Below, piece by piece: positions 8,190 through 16,071 of a stretch of 59,958 nt of DNA. The position numbers were made by a program, and so were the translations under genes. The DNA is from Candidatus Copromonas faecavium (nom. illeg.) (lineage in GTDB: Bacteria > Bacillota > Clostridia > Lachnospirales > Lachnospiraceae). Below the pieces are notes generated by a model. The model saw nothing but the letters and a program-made list of their open reading frames with translations. It had not been told where the DNA came from and searched no databases. How positions within the stretch are numbered: position 1 is the first letter of the stretch; each line of letters begins with the position of its first letter. Where the stretch lies: assembly GCA_018712915.1 (NCBI GenBank), contig DVGC01000034.1:1-59958 (forward strand), written 5' to 3'.

Positions 8190-9083
8190 ATGGATGTTAA
8201 TTATGAATTATATAAAGTATTTTATTATGTAGCAAAAACCTTAAGCTTCTCCGATGCCTCCCGGCACCTCTACATTTCCCAGTCGGCCGTCAGTCAGTCC
8301 GTAAAAACCCTGGAGAAAAAACTGGGCCAGACATTGTTTGTCCGCAGTACCAAGCGGGTATCTCTGACCCCGGCGGGAGAAATTTTATTCAAGCATATCG
8401 AACCGGCCATGAACCTGATTCAAAAAGGGGAAGCACAGTTAATGGATGCCAGCACCTTAAGCGGAGGCCAGCTGCGTATTGCCGCCAGCGATACCATCTG
8501 CCGGTACTTTCTGGTTCCCTACTTTAATAAGTTTCACAGCGCCTATCCGGGGATCCATATCAAAGTGACCAATTCCACCTCCATCGACTGTGCCCACATT
8601 CTGGAAAACGGCCAGGTGGATGTGATTGTGACCAACTATCCCAACTCAGGCCTGCAGAGCACCCAGAATATCCGTCCCATCCATGAATTTCATGACGTAT
8701 TTATTGCAAGTCCCAGCCACTTTCCCCTGCAGGACAAATGCCTGTCTCTGGAGGAGCTTTTAAACTATCCGATCATGATGCTGGACCGGAGAAGTACCAC
8801 CAGTGAATTTCTCCACTCCATTTTCCAGAATTCTCATCTGGATCTGGCTCCGGAAATCGAGCTGAACAGCAATGACCTTCTGATCGATCTGGCCCGCATC
8901 GGTCTGGGCATCGCCTTTGTGCCGGACTACTGCATCCCCTCTGAAGACGACGGACTGTTTGTGCTGAAACTGAAAGAAGAGCTGCCCTCCAGAAAGCTTG
9001 TGGCAGCCTGCAGCGAAAGTCTCCCGGTGCCTCCGGCCGCCAGACAGTTTATGGATATGTTAAGCAGCGGGCAGCCAACCTGA
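8190..9083 (+). CDS. LysR-family transcriptional regulator
   Basis: A 297-residue LysR protein. Residues about 3-62 are the winged helix-turn-helix (FSDASRHLYISQSAVSQSVKTL), followed by the linker helix and a periplasmic-binding-like effector domain (GQLRIAASDTICRYFLVPYF). It begins with an excellent AAGGAGGA site. LysR proteins usually regulate a divergent neighbour; here that is the truncated sigma-like gene at 7581-8108. Convergent with the helicase gene, with only 12 bp between stops. The effector is unknown, and no metabolic gene adjacent suggests one. Confidence 0.93.
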   Translation: MDVNYELYKVFYYVAKTLSFSDASRHLYISQSAVSQSVKTLEKKLGQTLFVRSTKRVSLTPAGEILFKHIEPAMNLIQKGEAQLMDASTLSGGQLRIAASDTICRYFLVPYFNKFHSAYPGIHIKVTNSTSIDCAHILENGQVDVIVTNYPNSGLQSTQNIRPIHEFHDVFIASPSHFPLQDKCLSLEELLNYPIMMLDRRSTTSEFLHSIFQNSHLDLAPEIELNSNDLLIDLARIGLGIAFVPDYCIPSEDDGLFVLKLKEELPSRKLVAACSESLPVPPAARQFMDMLSSGQPT

Positions 9084-9095
9084 CCCGGCCGGCTT

Positions 9096-11483
9096 TTATC
9101 CTTTTTTGTTCTTTCCCGCCGCCAGATCCCTGCCGTCCCAGAAATCCTTCAGGCACTGCCCCACATTCTGCCGGTTCACCCGCTGCACATGTTCCCATTC
9201 CCTTGGAAACAGTTCCAGATAGTCCCGGCGCAGAAACCTGTCATCCAGCAGCAGAATGACCCCCTCATCCTCCGTCGTCCGGATCACCCGCCCGGCCGCC
9301 TGCAAAACCTTGTTCATTCCCGGATACTGATAGGCAAAATCGAATCCTGCCTGCTCGGTTTCCTCAAAATATCCCTTCAGTACCTCCTGCTCCACACAGA
9401 CCATGGGCAGTCCCGTCCCCACGACGGCAGCACCAATCAGCTGCTCTTCTTTTAAATCAATTCCTTCCGAAAACACGCCTCCCATGACGCAGAAGGCCAC
9501 CAGAGAATGATCCCTGGGCCGTTCAAATTCCTTAAGAAACTCCTGGCGCTCCTCCTCATCCATGCCCTGTCCCTGAACCAGAAGCTCCGCATTCAGCGGC
9601 TCTTCCTCAAGACAGTCCTCCACCTGCTCCATATACTGGTAGGATGGAAAAAAAACCATATAATTTCCCTGCCGGGCTCCGGCCATGGCGCGGATATAGC
9701 CGGCTACCTTCCGGTATTCCGATGCCGTTCTTCTGGTGTACCGGCTGCTTACATCATCCGCCACCATCAAAAGCCGCTTTTCCTCCTGGAACGGAGAGCC
9801 TGCATAGACAGCATAATCCTCCTCCTGGCCGGAAAGAAGGGTTTTATAATAGCGGATAGGAAGAAGCGTGGCCGAAAACAGAATGGTACTGTTTCCCTGA
9901 TCCATGCATTCTGAAAGATTCCTGGCCGGATTGACGCAAAACAGCCGAACCTGAAAGGATTCTGTTCCCTTCGGTTCTCCATAAATCCGGTAATGTTCAT
10001 CCAGACGCTCATAAACGTATAAAAAATCCCGCAGCCGGAAGTAGAAATCCAAAACCAGACCCCGGTCCAGGAAGTCCGGAAAATCCTCCAGGAAATCCTC
10101 CATCTCGGAATACACTCCCATAACCGCAGCGGCAAGAGGCGCCACATCCTCCAGAAGCTGCCATCCATCCTGCTCCCGTTTCATCTGCAAAAGCAGCTTA
10201 TTGCACTTCATCAGCCCCTGCTCCAGCCTGGGTGATTTTCCCTTTATCAGCCGCCGCACCAGCAGAAAGTCCTCTTTTTCAAGAGAAGCGCTGTACATCT
10301 CTCTGGCTCTGGATACAAGGTTATGGGCCTCATCCACAAGAAACAGATATTCCCCTTTGATTCCTTCCGAAAAGTACCGTTTCAGCCGCACATTGGGATC
10401 AAAGACGTAATTATAGTCACAGATAATGCCGTCGGTCCAGCTGGAAATATCCAGGCAGAACTCAAACGGGCACACCTGATACCGTCCGGCATATTCCAGT
10501 ACCTTCTCCCTGGTCATCTCCTGCTCCAGATGAAGAATGTCAAATACTGCCTCATTGACCCGGTCAAAATGTCCCTTTGCATAGGGACAGGCATCCGGAT
10601 TGCACTCCGCTTTCTCCAGGAAGCAGAGCTTTTCCTTGGCTGTAATTGTGACAAAAGTAAAGATAAGCCCGGCGGAACACAGAATCCGGAACGCTTCCTC
10701 CGCCACGGTTCTTGTCACCGTCTTGGCCGTCAGGTAAAAAATCTTCTCTCCTTTTCCCTCGCCCACTGCCTTTACGGCAGGAAATACGGTTGACAGCGTC
10801 TTTCCGATTCCTGTCGGCGCCTGGATAAACAGCCGTTTTTTTCTTGAAACAGCCTTATAAACAGAAACCACCAGATCCCGCTGCCCCGTCCGGTACGGGA
10901 AAGGAAATTCCAGGCCGCGGATGGACTCATCCCGAAGAAGCTTATGCTGATACTGATAACGGGCCCACTTAAAGTATTCATGAACCACACCCTGAAACCA
11001 TTCCTCCAGCTCCTCTTTGGACATGTCTTGCCGGAACCGTCTGATTTCTTCCGTCTCCAGATTGCAGTAGGTCACCTGCAGGCGGATTCCATCCAGTCCT
11101 CTGTCGCAGCAGTAAAAATATCCGTAGCACATGGCCTGGGCCAGATGAATAAAAACCGGCTCCGTAAACCGGGCCACATCCGCATACATCCCTTTGATTT
11201 CATCAATGACCGGGATTCCGTTTTCCTCAAAAATCCCGTCCGCCCGGCCCTCCACCAGAAGAATCAGACCATCCTCCGGGTCCTGCGCTTCATGCTTTAA
11301 AACGACCTCCGCCTGATAGCCTGCTCCCATCTGCTTTTGAATTTTCCGGTGAATTCTTCCTCCGGCCAGCATGGCCTCCTTCTGCGCTCCCGCCAGGCGG
11401 CGGTTGTCGATGTCTCCGGAACGCAGGACAAATTCCACCAGGCTGCGGACAGAAATTCGTATGATTTTTTCCGACGGCTCCAT
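9096..11483 (-). CDS. RecB-family nuclease domain fused to an XPD/DinG-type Fe-S helicase
   Basis: A 795-residue protein. The N-terminal ~150 residues carry a PD-(D/E)XK nuclease signature of the RecB/Cas4 group: D82 in EGRADG, E95-x-K97 in IDEIKG, and Q116-xxx-Y120. The rest is a superfamily 2 XPD/DinG helicase: Walker A QAPTGIGKT (221-229), four Fe-S ligand candidates C287, C294, C299 and C338, Walker B VDEAHN (DEAH at 384-387), and C-terminal motifs GGVFSEGIDLKE and QAAGRVIR. Such helicases unwind DNA 5' to 3' in repair. The ATG at 11481-11483 is chosen for the GGAGAGGG site. No nuclease or repair partner is adjacent. Similar fused proteins occur in other Clostridia, from memory. Confidence 0.88.
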   Translation of the reverse strand: MEPSEKIIRISVRSLVEFVLRSGDIDNRRLAGAQKEAMLAGGRIHRKIQKQMGAGYQAEVVLKHEAQDPEDGLILLVEGRADGIFEENGIPVIDEIKGMYADVARFTEPVFIHLAQAMCYGYFYCCDRGLDGIRLQVTYCNLETEEIRRFRQDMSKEELEEWFQGVVHEYFKWARYQYQHKLLRDESIRGLEFPFPYRTGQRDLVVSVYKAVSRKKRLFIQAPTGIGKTLSTVFPAVKAVGEGKGEKIFYLTAKTVTRTVAEEAFRILCSAGLIFTFVTITAKEKLCFLEKAECNPDACPYAKGHFDRVNEAVFDILHLEQEMTREKVLEYAGRYQVCPFEFCLDISSWTDGIICDYNYVFDPNVRLKRYFSEGIKGEYLFLVDEAHNLVSRAREMYSASLEKEDFLLVRRLIKGKSPRLEQGLMKCNKLLLQMKREQDGWQLLEDVAPLAAAVMGVYSEMEDFLEDFPDFLDRGLVLDFYFRLRDFLYVYERLDEHYRIYGEPKGTESFQVRLFCVNPARNLSECMDQGNSTILFSATLLPIRYYKTLLSGQEEDYAVYAGSPFQEEKRLLMVADDVSSRYTRRTASEYRKVAGYIRAMAGARQGNYMVFFPSYQYMEQVEDCLEEEPLNAELLVQGQGMDEEERQEFLKEFERPRDHSLVAFCVMGGVFSEGIDLKEEQLIGAAVVGTGLPMVCVEQEVLKGYFEETEQAGFDFAYQYPGMNKVLQAAGRVIRTTEDEGVILLLDDRFLRRDYLELFPREWEHVQRVNRQNVGQCLKDFWDGRDLAAGKNKKG

Positions 11484-11639
11484 GGTCAATCCCTCTCCTC
11501 TCTGCAGCCTGCCTGCTTTATCTTCCCATTTTCCCGTTCCGCGCTCCGACCATCCTCCGGCAGTTTACTTTCTGTCCTGTTCTCTGACAATCCTTCCCGG
11601 CAGTCTGCTTCCTCCTCCGGCGGTCCGTTCCCTATAATG

Positions 11640-11671
11640 AAAAAAAGCCGCCGTGCCAATCAGCACGGCGG
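11640..11671 (-). terminator. Terminator of the HPr-like gene
   Basis: CCGCCGTGC (11648-11656) and GCACGGCGG (11663-11671) form a perfect 9-bp stem with a 6-nt loop; the minus strand continues with a run of seven T. It lies 14 bp past the HPr-like stop codon. Confidence 0.9.
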
Positions 11672-11684
11672 TGCAATCGCCTTC

Positions 11685-11933
11685 CTACGCAACGGCATGA
11701 ATCTTTGCCGCATCTTTTTCCTGCAGGAATTCCTCAAATTCCCTGTTCTCACCATCAAATTCCACAGTAAGCTCTTTTGTGAGATCAAGACTCAGCACAC
11801 CAAGAATGGACTTGGCATCGATTATTACCCGATTGTAGAAGACATCCACATCAAAATCACACTCAACTGCACGACGGACAAATTCCTTTGCATCAGCGGC
11901 AGACGAAAGTTTAATTTTTCTCTGCTTCATCAT
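11685..11933 (-). CDS. HPr-family protein lacking the phosphorylatable histidine (Crh-like)
   Basis: An 82-residue HPr-fold protein. HPr carries phosphate from enzyme I on His15 of a GIHARPA motif; here the aligned stretch reads SSAADAKEF, so His and Arg are missing. The regulatory Ser46 segment is kept as KSILGVLSLDL. Bacillus Crh has the same combination, no His15 but a Ser46 that HPr kinase phosphorylates for CcpA-dependent catabolite control. By analogy this is likely a regulator, not a sugar-transport phosphocarrier. The start is the ATG at 11931-11933 (AAAGGAG 10 bp away), not the upstream TTG. Monocistronic, with strong promoter and terminator. Confidence 0.85.
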   Translation of the reverse strand: MMKQRKIKLSSAADAKEFVRRAVECDFDVDVFYNRVIIDAKSILGVLSLDLTKELTVEFDGENREFEEFLQEKDAAKIHAVA

Positions 11934-12015
11934 GACATTCAAACTCCTTTACTCATTTTCCTGTCCCAAATTCTGCAATCTGGTCCAGGCAAACGTTGTT
12001 TTCTGTGGTTGAAAC

Positions 12016-12044
12016 ATTTTAACATTCCAGAAAAAAATAGTCAA
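12016..12044 (-). promoter_or_regulatory. Promoter of the HPr-like gene
   Basis: TTGACT (12039-12044), 17-bp spacer, TAAAAT (12016-12021) on the minus strand; leader of about 75 nt to the start codon. Confidence 0.75.
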
Positions 12045-12149
12045 CGAGTAAATATCACTATTTTTCAGAGCCTATCCGCTGATTTTTTATTCGTTTTTTA
12101 TAAATTTCTGCAAATTTCCGGCAATTCTCCCGATTTTCACGGCGTTCCT

Positions 12150-12446
12150 TTAGTTGCCAAAGAATCTTACAAACAACTCATCCATCTCCGGATTATGAAC
12201 CACATAACCGATGGCCACCTCAAAATTCGTCAGTTCAGCCAGCAAATCCGCCTTTTCCTTTCCGAAAGCTCCGCAAAGCTCAATGGCACCAAACCCATCC
12301 CGGTAAAGCGATAAGACCAGCTCCTTCGCCTCGTCAAAATTGCGAACCGTATAGATATGAGTCTCAGAATTTTCCTTGCAAAAACAGCACTGGTGCTTTT
12401 CCGGATCATATCCTGCCCCCATTAAAAGAAACGCAAATTTCTTCAT
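12150..12446 (-). CDS. DUF6506-family protein
   Basis: A 98-residue cytosolic protein starting MKKFAFLLMGAGYDPEKH. The pattern of a short strand (FAFLLMG), then GFGAIELCGAFG and a C-terminal IGYVVHNPEMDELFVRFF matches what I recall of DUF6506, a small family of unknown function. Cys at 20-23 (CCFC) could bind metal but is not obviously conserved. The start is the ATG at 12444-12446 with GAGGAGG before it, not the TTG two codons upstream. It follows the minus-strand LysR gene by 129 bp and may be transcribed with it. Confidence 0.75.
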   Translation of the reverse strand: MKKFAFLLMGAGYDPEKHQCCFCKENSETHIYTVRNFDEAKELVLSLYRDGFGAIELCGAFGKEKADLLAELTNFEVAIGYVVHNPEMDELFVRFFGN

Positions 12447-12575
12447 GACCAAACCTCCTCTTTGCCTGCAAGACCGTCTTGCGGCGTTTTTTATGTTTCC
12501 ATTTTAGCATATTTTCCATGTTCCGTCCAGATAGAGCCCCGTTCTTTCGCCGCCTCGAAACTGACCTTTCACCGC

Positions 12576-13469
12576 CTATCCGTTTTTCTCCCTGCAGTCT
12601 GCCAGAAGCTCCATGAACCGCTCCATCTGCGGCGTCAGCCACTTATTGCGGTGATACACCAGCTGTCCCCACATCTCAATTTCCGGACAGTCCACATCAA
12701 GAACCGCCAGCTGATTCTTCTTCAGACAGTCACGTACCACAAATTCCGGAAGGAAAGAAGTCCCCCTGTTTCCCAGAAGCATTCTGGTAATCAGATCCGT
12801 ATTTCCCGTTTCCAGAAAGGGATGTATCTCCACCCCTCTCGCAGCCAGCATCTGCTCCATGGCATAACGGTAGCTGATCCCCTTTTCCGTCAAAAGAAAC
12901 GGTTCCTGCAGAAGCCGTTCCAGCGGAATCTTCTTTTCTCCCGTCAGGGGATTCTGCACACTGGTAACAAAGAATGCCGGTTCTCTCCATTCTCCCACCT
13001 TGACCCATTCCGGAAAATCTGTTTTCCGATCCAAAAAGTACAGCAAATCCAGCTCATTCTGCCGCAGCATCTCAAACAAATCCTCCACCAGAGCAGTCCT
13101 GGTGCTGACCTCCACAAGGGGATACCGGCTGCTGAACTCTAGCATCACCGGAGGAAGCACGTTAAGCAGAAGCGATTCCGCCGTTCCGATACAGAGCCTT
13201 CCAGAAAGCTCCCCCGGAGGGCGAACCGCATCCCTGGCCTCCCGGACCGCATCCATAACGGCCAGGGCCTTTGGAAGAAACCGTTCTCCCGCCTGGGTTA
13301 TCTTTACCTGTTTCCCGATTCGTTCCAGCAGCGGCTGACCCAGCTCTTTTTCCAGCTGGCGGATCTGAACCGTCACGGCCGACTGGGAATATCCCATCTG
13401 CTCCCCGGCCCTGGAAAAGCTTTTTAATTCTGCTACTTTAATAAATGCCTGTATGTTCCGCAGCTCCAT
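12576..13469 (-). CDS. LysR-family transcriptional regulator, divergent from the decarboxylase
   Basis: A 297-residue LysR regulator: winged helix-turn-helix in residues 1-60 (FSRAGEQMGYSQSAVTVQIRQL) and an effector domain beginning GRLCIGTAESLL. The effector pocket is not assignable. It is divergent from the aromatic amino acid decarboxylase gene, 424 bp away, the classic geometry of a LysR regulator and its target; a candidate operator lies at 13513-13543. I start at ATG 13467-13469 (MELRNIQAF), the usual LysR length, with GGAG 10 bp upstream; an ATG 11 codons earlier has no site. Confidence 0.92.
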   Translation of the reverse strand: MELRNIQAFIKVAELKSFSRAGEQMGYSQSAVTVQIRQLEKELGQPLLERIGKQVKITQAGERFLPKALAVMDAVREARDAVRPPGELSGRLCIGTAESLLLNVLPPVMLEFSSRYPLVEVSTRTALVEDLFEMLRQNELDLLYFLDRKTDFPEWVKVGEWREPAFFVTSVQNPLTGEKKIPLERLLQEPFLLTEKGISYRYAMEQMLAARGVEIHPFLETGNTDLITRMLLGNRGTSFLPEFVVRDCLKKNQLAVLDVDCPEIEMWGQLVYHRNKWLTPQMERFMELLADCREKNG

Positions 13470-13512
13470 TCTTCCTATGCTCCATCTATTAAAAATTTTC
13501 ATTGAATCTATG

Positions 13513-13543
13513 AAAAGTATGAATTTAACAAATATGTACTTTT
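13513..13543. promoter_or_regulatory. Candidate LysR operator
   Basis: AAAAGTA (13513-13519) and TACTTTT (13537-13543) are a perfect inverted repeat with a 17-bp A/T-rich centre, 44 bp upstream of the LysR start and in front of the divergent decarboxylase. A TATGGT that could be a -10 box for the decarboxylase overlaps its right edge. Confidence 0.5.
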
Positions 13544-13624
13544 ATGGTACCGTATCTAACAGAGGCTGTCAAGAATCCCCTGACAGCGATTGCATCCGTT
13601 TATCCCGCATCCCCGGCCAAAGCC

Positions 13625-13862
13625 GCGATGCAAACATAACTGTACAAATGCGAGAGTGCAAGCACAGCAGTACAAACTCAGCGGCACAAACATAACAGCT
13701 CAGGTACAGCGGCACGGACATAACCGTACTGACACAGCTGCATTGACACAATCGCACAAGCACAGCAGCACTGACACAACAGCTTAGGCACAATCGCGCA
13801 GGCATAACAGCTCAGACATAGCTGCATTAATACAGCAGCTTTGGCACAGCTGCACTAACATA
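13625..13862. repeat. 14-bp tandem array, 17 copies
   Basis: Exactly 17 consecutive 14-bp units with consensus RCNGCNCNRRCAYA fill 238 bp. Positions 4 (G), 11-12 (CA) and 14 (A) are nearly invariant, while positions 3 and 6-10 vary. Copies are divergent, so this is not a recent slippage product. The array ends 31 bp before the decarboxylase start codon and so lies in its promoter/leader region. There are no spacers, so it is not CRISPR. Three units make 42 bp, four DNA helical turns. Confidence 0.88.
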
Positions 13863-13893
13863 ATACTTCTAATCAGCAGACAGGAGAAATAGA

Positions 13894-15342
13894 ATGAGAA
13901 CACTTGCTTACGAAAAAGAAAAACAGGCCGGTCAGTGGATCAAGGAATTCGTGGATTCCGCCATTGACGGCTATCAGAATATCAAAGAAACTCCCGTATT
14001 CCGGGAACCGTCCCCCGGCTCCCTGGAAAAACTTGAAACAATGGAAATTCCGGCCGAAGGACGTCCGGCCAGGGAAGTATTGGATGAGATGATTCACGAT
14101 GTCTACGCGCCGGGAACCAGTATCCAGCACCCGCGCTGCTTTTCCTGCATTCCCAGCCCCGTCTCTGTTTATTCCTGGATGGGCGATATTCTGACAAACG
14201 CCTATGACCGCCACGCCGGATGCTGGATGAATGCCCAGGGAGCTGCTCTGGTGGAGCGCAGGCTGATTCAGTGGATGTGCGGTCTGGCCGGCTATCCAAA
14301 AACCGCGGGAGGTCTATTCGTATCGGGAGGTTCCATGGCCAATCTTACGGCCCTAACAGCCGCCAGAGACCGCTGCCTGACAAAAGAAAACCGCGCCAGA
14401 GCCGTGGCCTATGTTTCTTCCCAGACTCATTCGTCCGTGGCCAAGGGACTGCGCATCATCGGTTTTTATCCGGAGCAGATCCGGGCCATTCCGACCGATC
14501 GGCTGTTCCGGATGGATGTCCTTGCCCTGCAAAAAACCATCGAGGAAGATTTAAAGAACGGACTTCTCCCCTTCGCGGTCATTGCCACCGCCGGGACCAC
14601 CAACACCGGCAGCATCGATCCCTTCCATGAAATCAGCCGTATCTGCCGGGAATACCATATGTGGATGCATGTGGACGGCGCCTTCGGGGCCTCCCTGCTT
14701 CTTTCCAAAAAAGGCCGCAGCCGTCTTTCCGGCATCGAGCTGTCCGACAGCATCAGCTGGGACGCCCATAAATGGCTGCGTCAGACCTATGGCTGCAGCA
14801 TGGTTCTGGTGCGGGATGTTTCTGCGCTGACTGCCGCTTTCTCGGCTCATCCGGAATACTTAAAGGATGCAGACGACGGCAGCGTTGGTGACAATTTCTG
14901 GGACCTGGGGCCAGAACTGACCCGCCCGGCCAGAGCCCTAAAGCTCTGGCTCACTCTTCAGATGACCGGAACAAAGTCCATGGAGGAAATGATTGACCAT
15001 GGCTGTGAAATGGCTGAATTTACCGAGTCTCTCCTGCGCCGCTCTTCCCGGTGGGAAATTATCTCTCCGGCACAGCAGGGAATCATTAACTTCCGCTGGG
15101 TTCCGGGACAGTTTCCCTCCAGTCAGTGGGACCTTTTAAACCAGCAGCTGTCCCAGACTGTCAACAAAACCGGTTATGTCCAGATTCTGACCACAGAGCT
15201 GGACGGAAAGAAGGTTCTGCGCATGTGCATCCTCAATCCGGAAACGGATGAATCAGACCTTACCAACACGGTCCGCCTTCTGAACGAAACGGCGGAACAG
15301 TTAAGCCGGCAGACCATCCTGGATCGCTGCGCTTCCTCTTAA
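13894..15342 (+). CDS. PLP-dependent aromatic L-amino acid decarboxylase (tryptophan decarboxylase-like)
   Basis: A 482-residue fold-type I, group II decarboxylase. PLP ligands are visible: the Schiff-base K293 in SWDAHKW, H179 in SSQTHSS stacking on the ring, and D261 in HVDGAFG. It follows the gut Ruminococcus gnavus and Clostridium sporogenes tryptophan decarboxylases closely in layout as I recall them (QTHSSVAKGLRIIG, TAGTTNTGSIDP, SWDAHKWLxQTYG, ELTRPAR). The active-site segment HPRCFSCIPSP differs from HPRFFSFVPGP of the R. gnavus enzyme, so substrate could be tryptophan, phenylalanine, tyrosine or DOPA, giving the amine and CO2. AGGAG lies 7 bp before the ATG. It is divergent from a LysR regulator. 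Confidence 0.9.
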   Translation: MRTLAYEKEKQAGQWIKEFVDSAIDGYQNIKETPVFREPSPGSLEKLETMEIPAEGRPAREVLDEMIHDVYAPGTSIQHPRCFSCIPSPVSVYSWMGDILTNAYDRHAGCWMNAQGAALVERRLIQWMCGLAGYPKTAGGLFVSGGSMANLTALTAARDRCLTKENRARAVAYVSSQTHSSVAKGLRIIGFYPEQIRAIPTDRLFRMDVLALQKTIEEDLKNGLLPFAVIATAGTTNTGSIDPFHEISRICREYHMWMHVDGAFGASLLLSKKGRSRLSGIELSDSISWDAHKWLRQTYGCSMVLVRDVSALTAAFSAHPEYLKDADDGSVGDNFWDLGPELTRPARALKLWLTLQMTGTKSMEEMIDHGCEMAEFTESLLRRSSRWEIISPAQQGIINFRWVPGQFPSSQWDLLNQQLSQTVNKTGYVQILTTELDGKKVLRMCILNPETDESDLTNTVRLLNETAEQLSRQTILDRCASS

Positions 15343-15721
15343 TACCTACTATCTGCTGAACAGCAGAACCTTGCGGACTTCCGGTTGATGCTTTCCGGAA
15401 GCCCCTCCAGGTTCCGAATCAGACTTTCATCCGGTTTCCCGGCCTTCCAGGAATGTTCTGTTTTTTTGCAGCGAAATTCATAAATTTTACGGCAAAAATT
15501 TTCCTTGATAAACGAGACTGGAATGAATGAGAATGGCCAAAAAAGTGCGATTCGAAACGACCATGACATTTGGTGTCTGCTCTGGTGTCTGTTTTTTTAA
15601 CACCAGGAAACCATTCTTTCTATTTGAACGCCGTCTTTTAGAAATGTCCCGGAAATATAAAAATGGCCGCAACCCCTTATTTTACCAGGAATCGTAGCCA
15701 TTTATCCGATTTTTAAAGAAG
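15343..15721. other. 379-bp spacer between decarboxylase and tRNA-Trp
   Basis: Holds a short hairpin CTGCTG-AA-CAGCAG (15353-15366) just after the decarboxylase stop, without T-tract, and the tRNA terminator at 15655-15703. I see no gene with a ribosome binding site and no clear terminator for the decarboxylase. Confidence 0.6.
15655..15703 (-). terminator. tRNA-Trp terminator
   Basis: On the minus strand AAATGGC (15697-15703) pairs with GCCATTT (15661-15667), and the inner arms pair imperfectly with several G.T pairs. The run TTTTTAT follows. It begins about 20 nt after the tRNA 3' end. Confidence 0.55.
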
Positions 15722-15792
15722 CAGGGGAAGAGGGGCTCGAACCCCCATCTACGGTTTTGGAGACCGCTGCTCTACCATTGAACTATTCCCCT
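15722..15792 (-). tRNA. trnW: tRNA-Trp (CCA anticodon)
   Basis: A 71-nt cloverleaf. Acceptor arms AGGGGAA and TTCCCCT pair perfectly, the discriminator is G as in bacterial tRNA-Trp, the D arm has AGTTCAATGGTAGAG, the anticodon loop reads CTCCAAA (anticodon CCA) on a GCGGT/ACCGT stem, and the T loop is GGTTCGAGCC. The 3' CCA end is not encoded. It is a lone tRNA gene with a near-perfect promoter, convergent with the aromatic amino acid decarboxylase. Confidence 0.97.
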
Positions 15793-15811
15793 TCGTATCT
15801 CACGCTTGATA

Positions 15812-15840
15812 ATATTAGCACAGGAAGCTCAAATTGTCAA
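15812..15840 (-). promoter_or_regulatory. tRNA-Trp promoter
   Basis: TTGACA (15835-15840), 17-bp spacer and TAATAT (15812-15817) on the minus strand, preceded by an A/T-rich stretch. The start of transcription would be about 13-15 nt before the mature tRNA. Confidence 0.88.
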
Positions 15841-16014
15841 CGACTTTTTTAACTGTCTGACATTGTTCCAGCATTGTGCCTGTTCTTTCCATTCGCACAA
15901 AATATTTATTCAACATCCCCGCTGCCCGGTTTCTTCCAGCTTCCTCCAGCTTTCTTTGATGGCTCCACTCTTGTCCTGCTTTTCTTCATTCCTGCCTTCC
16001 CGACACACGGATTC

Positions 16015-16048
16015 CAAAAGAAAACGGATCCAGACAGCTCCGGATCCG
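16015..16048 (-). terminator. Terminator of the DUF362 gene
   Basis: CGGATCC (16025-16031) and GGATCCG (16042-16048) form a 7-bp stem with a 10-nt loop; the minus strand continues TTTTCTTTT. It lies 24 bp after the stop codon. Confidence 0.8.
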
Positions 16049-16071
16049 CTTTTCCTTAAAATCAAATTAAC

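Larger units (their letters stand above)
13470..13893. other. 424-bp divergent control region
   Basis: Spacer between the LysR and decarboxylase genes. From left to right it holds the candidate LysR operator (13513-13543), a 7-bp inverted repeat GCTGTCA/TGACAGC (13565-13571 and 13581-13587) and a 238-bp array of seventeen 14-bp repeats. Open frames crossing the array on both strands exist only because the unit lacks stop codons. Confidence 0.8.

Noticed and set aside
11337-12314. 325-codon plus-strand frame antisense to the helicase start and HPr-like gene
   Set aside because: It crosses three real features, including a strong promoter and a terminator; residue composition is that of antisense of GC-biased codons.
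13569-13805. Open reading frames through the 14-bp array on both strands (Cys/Ser/Val-rich on minus, His/Thr/Gln-rich on plus)
   Set aside because: The repeat unit has no stop codon in any frame, which keeps long frames open by default; neither has a ribosome binding site and the 14-bp unit shifts frame each copy.
13625-13862. CRISPR array
   Set aside because: Units are contiguous with no spacers and are too short; no cas genes are in the window.
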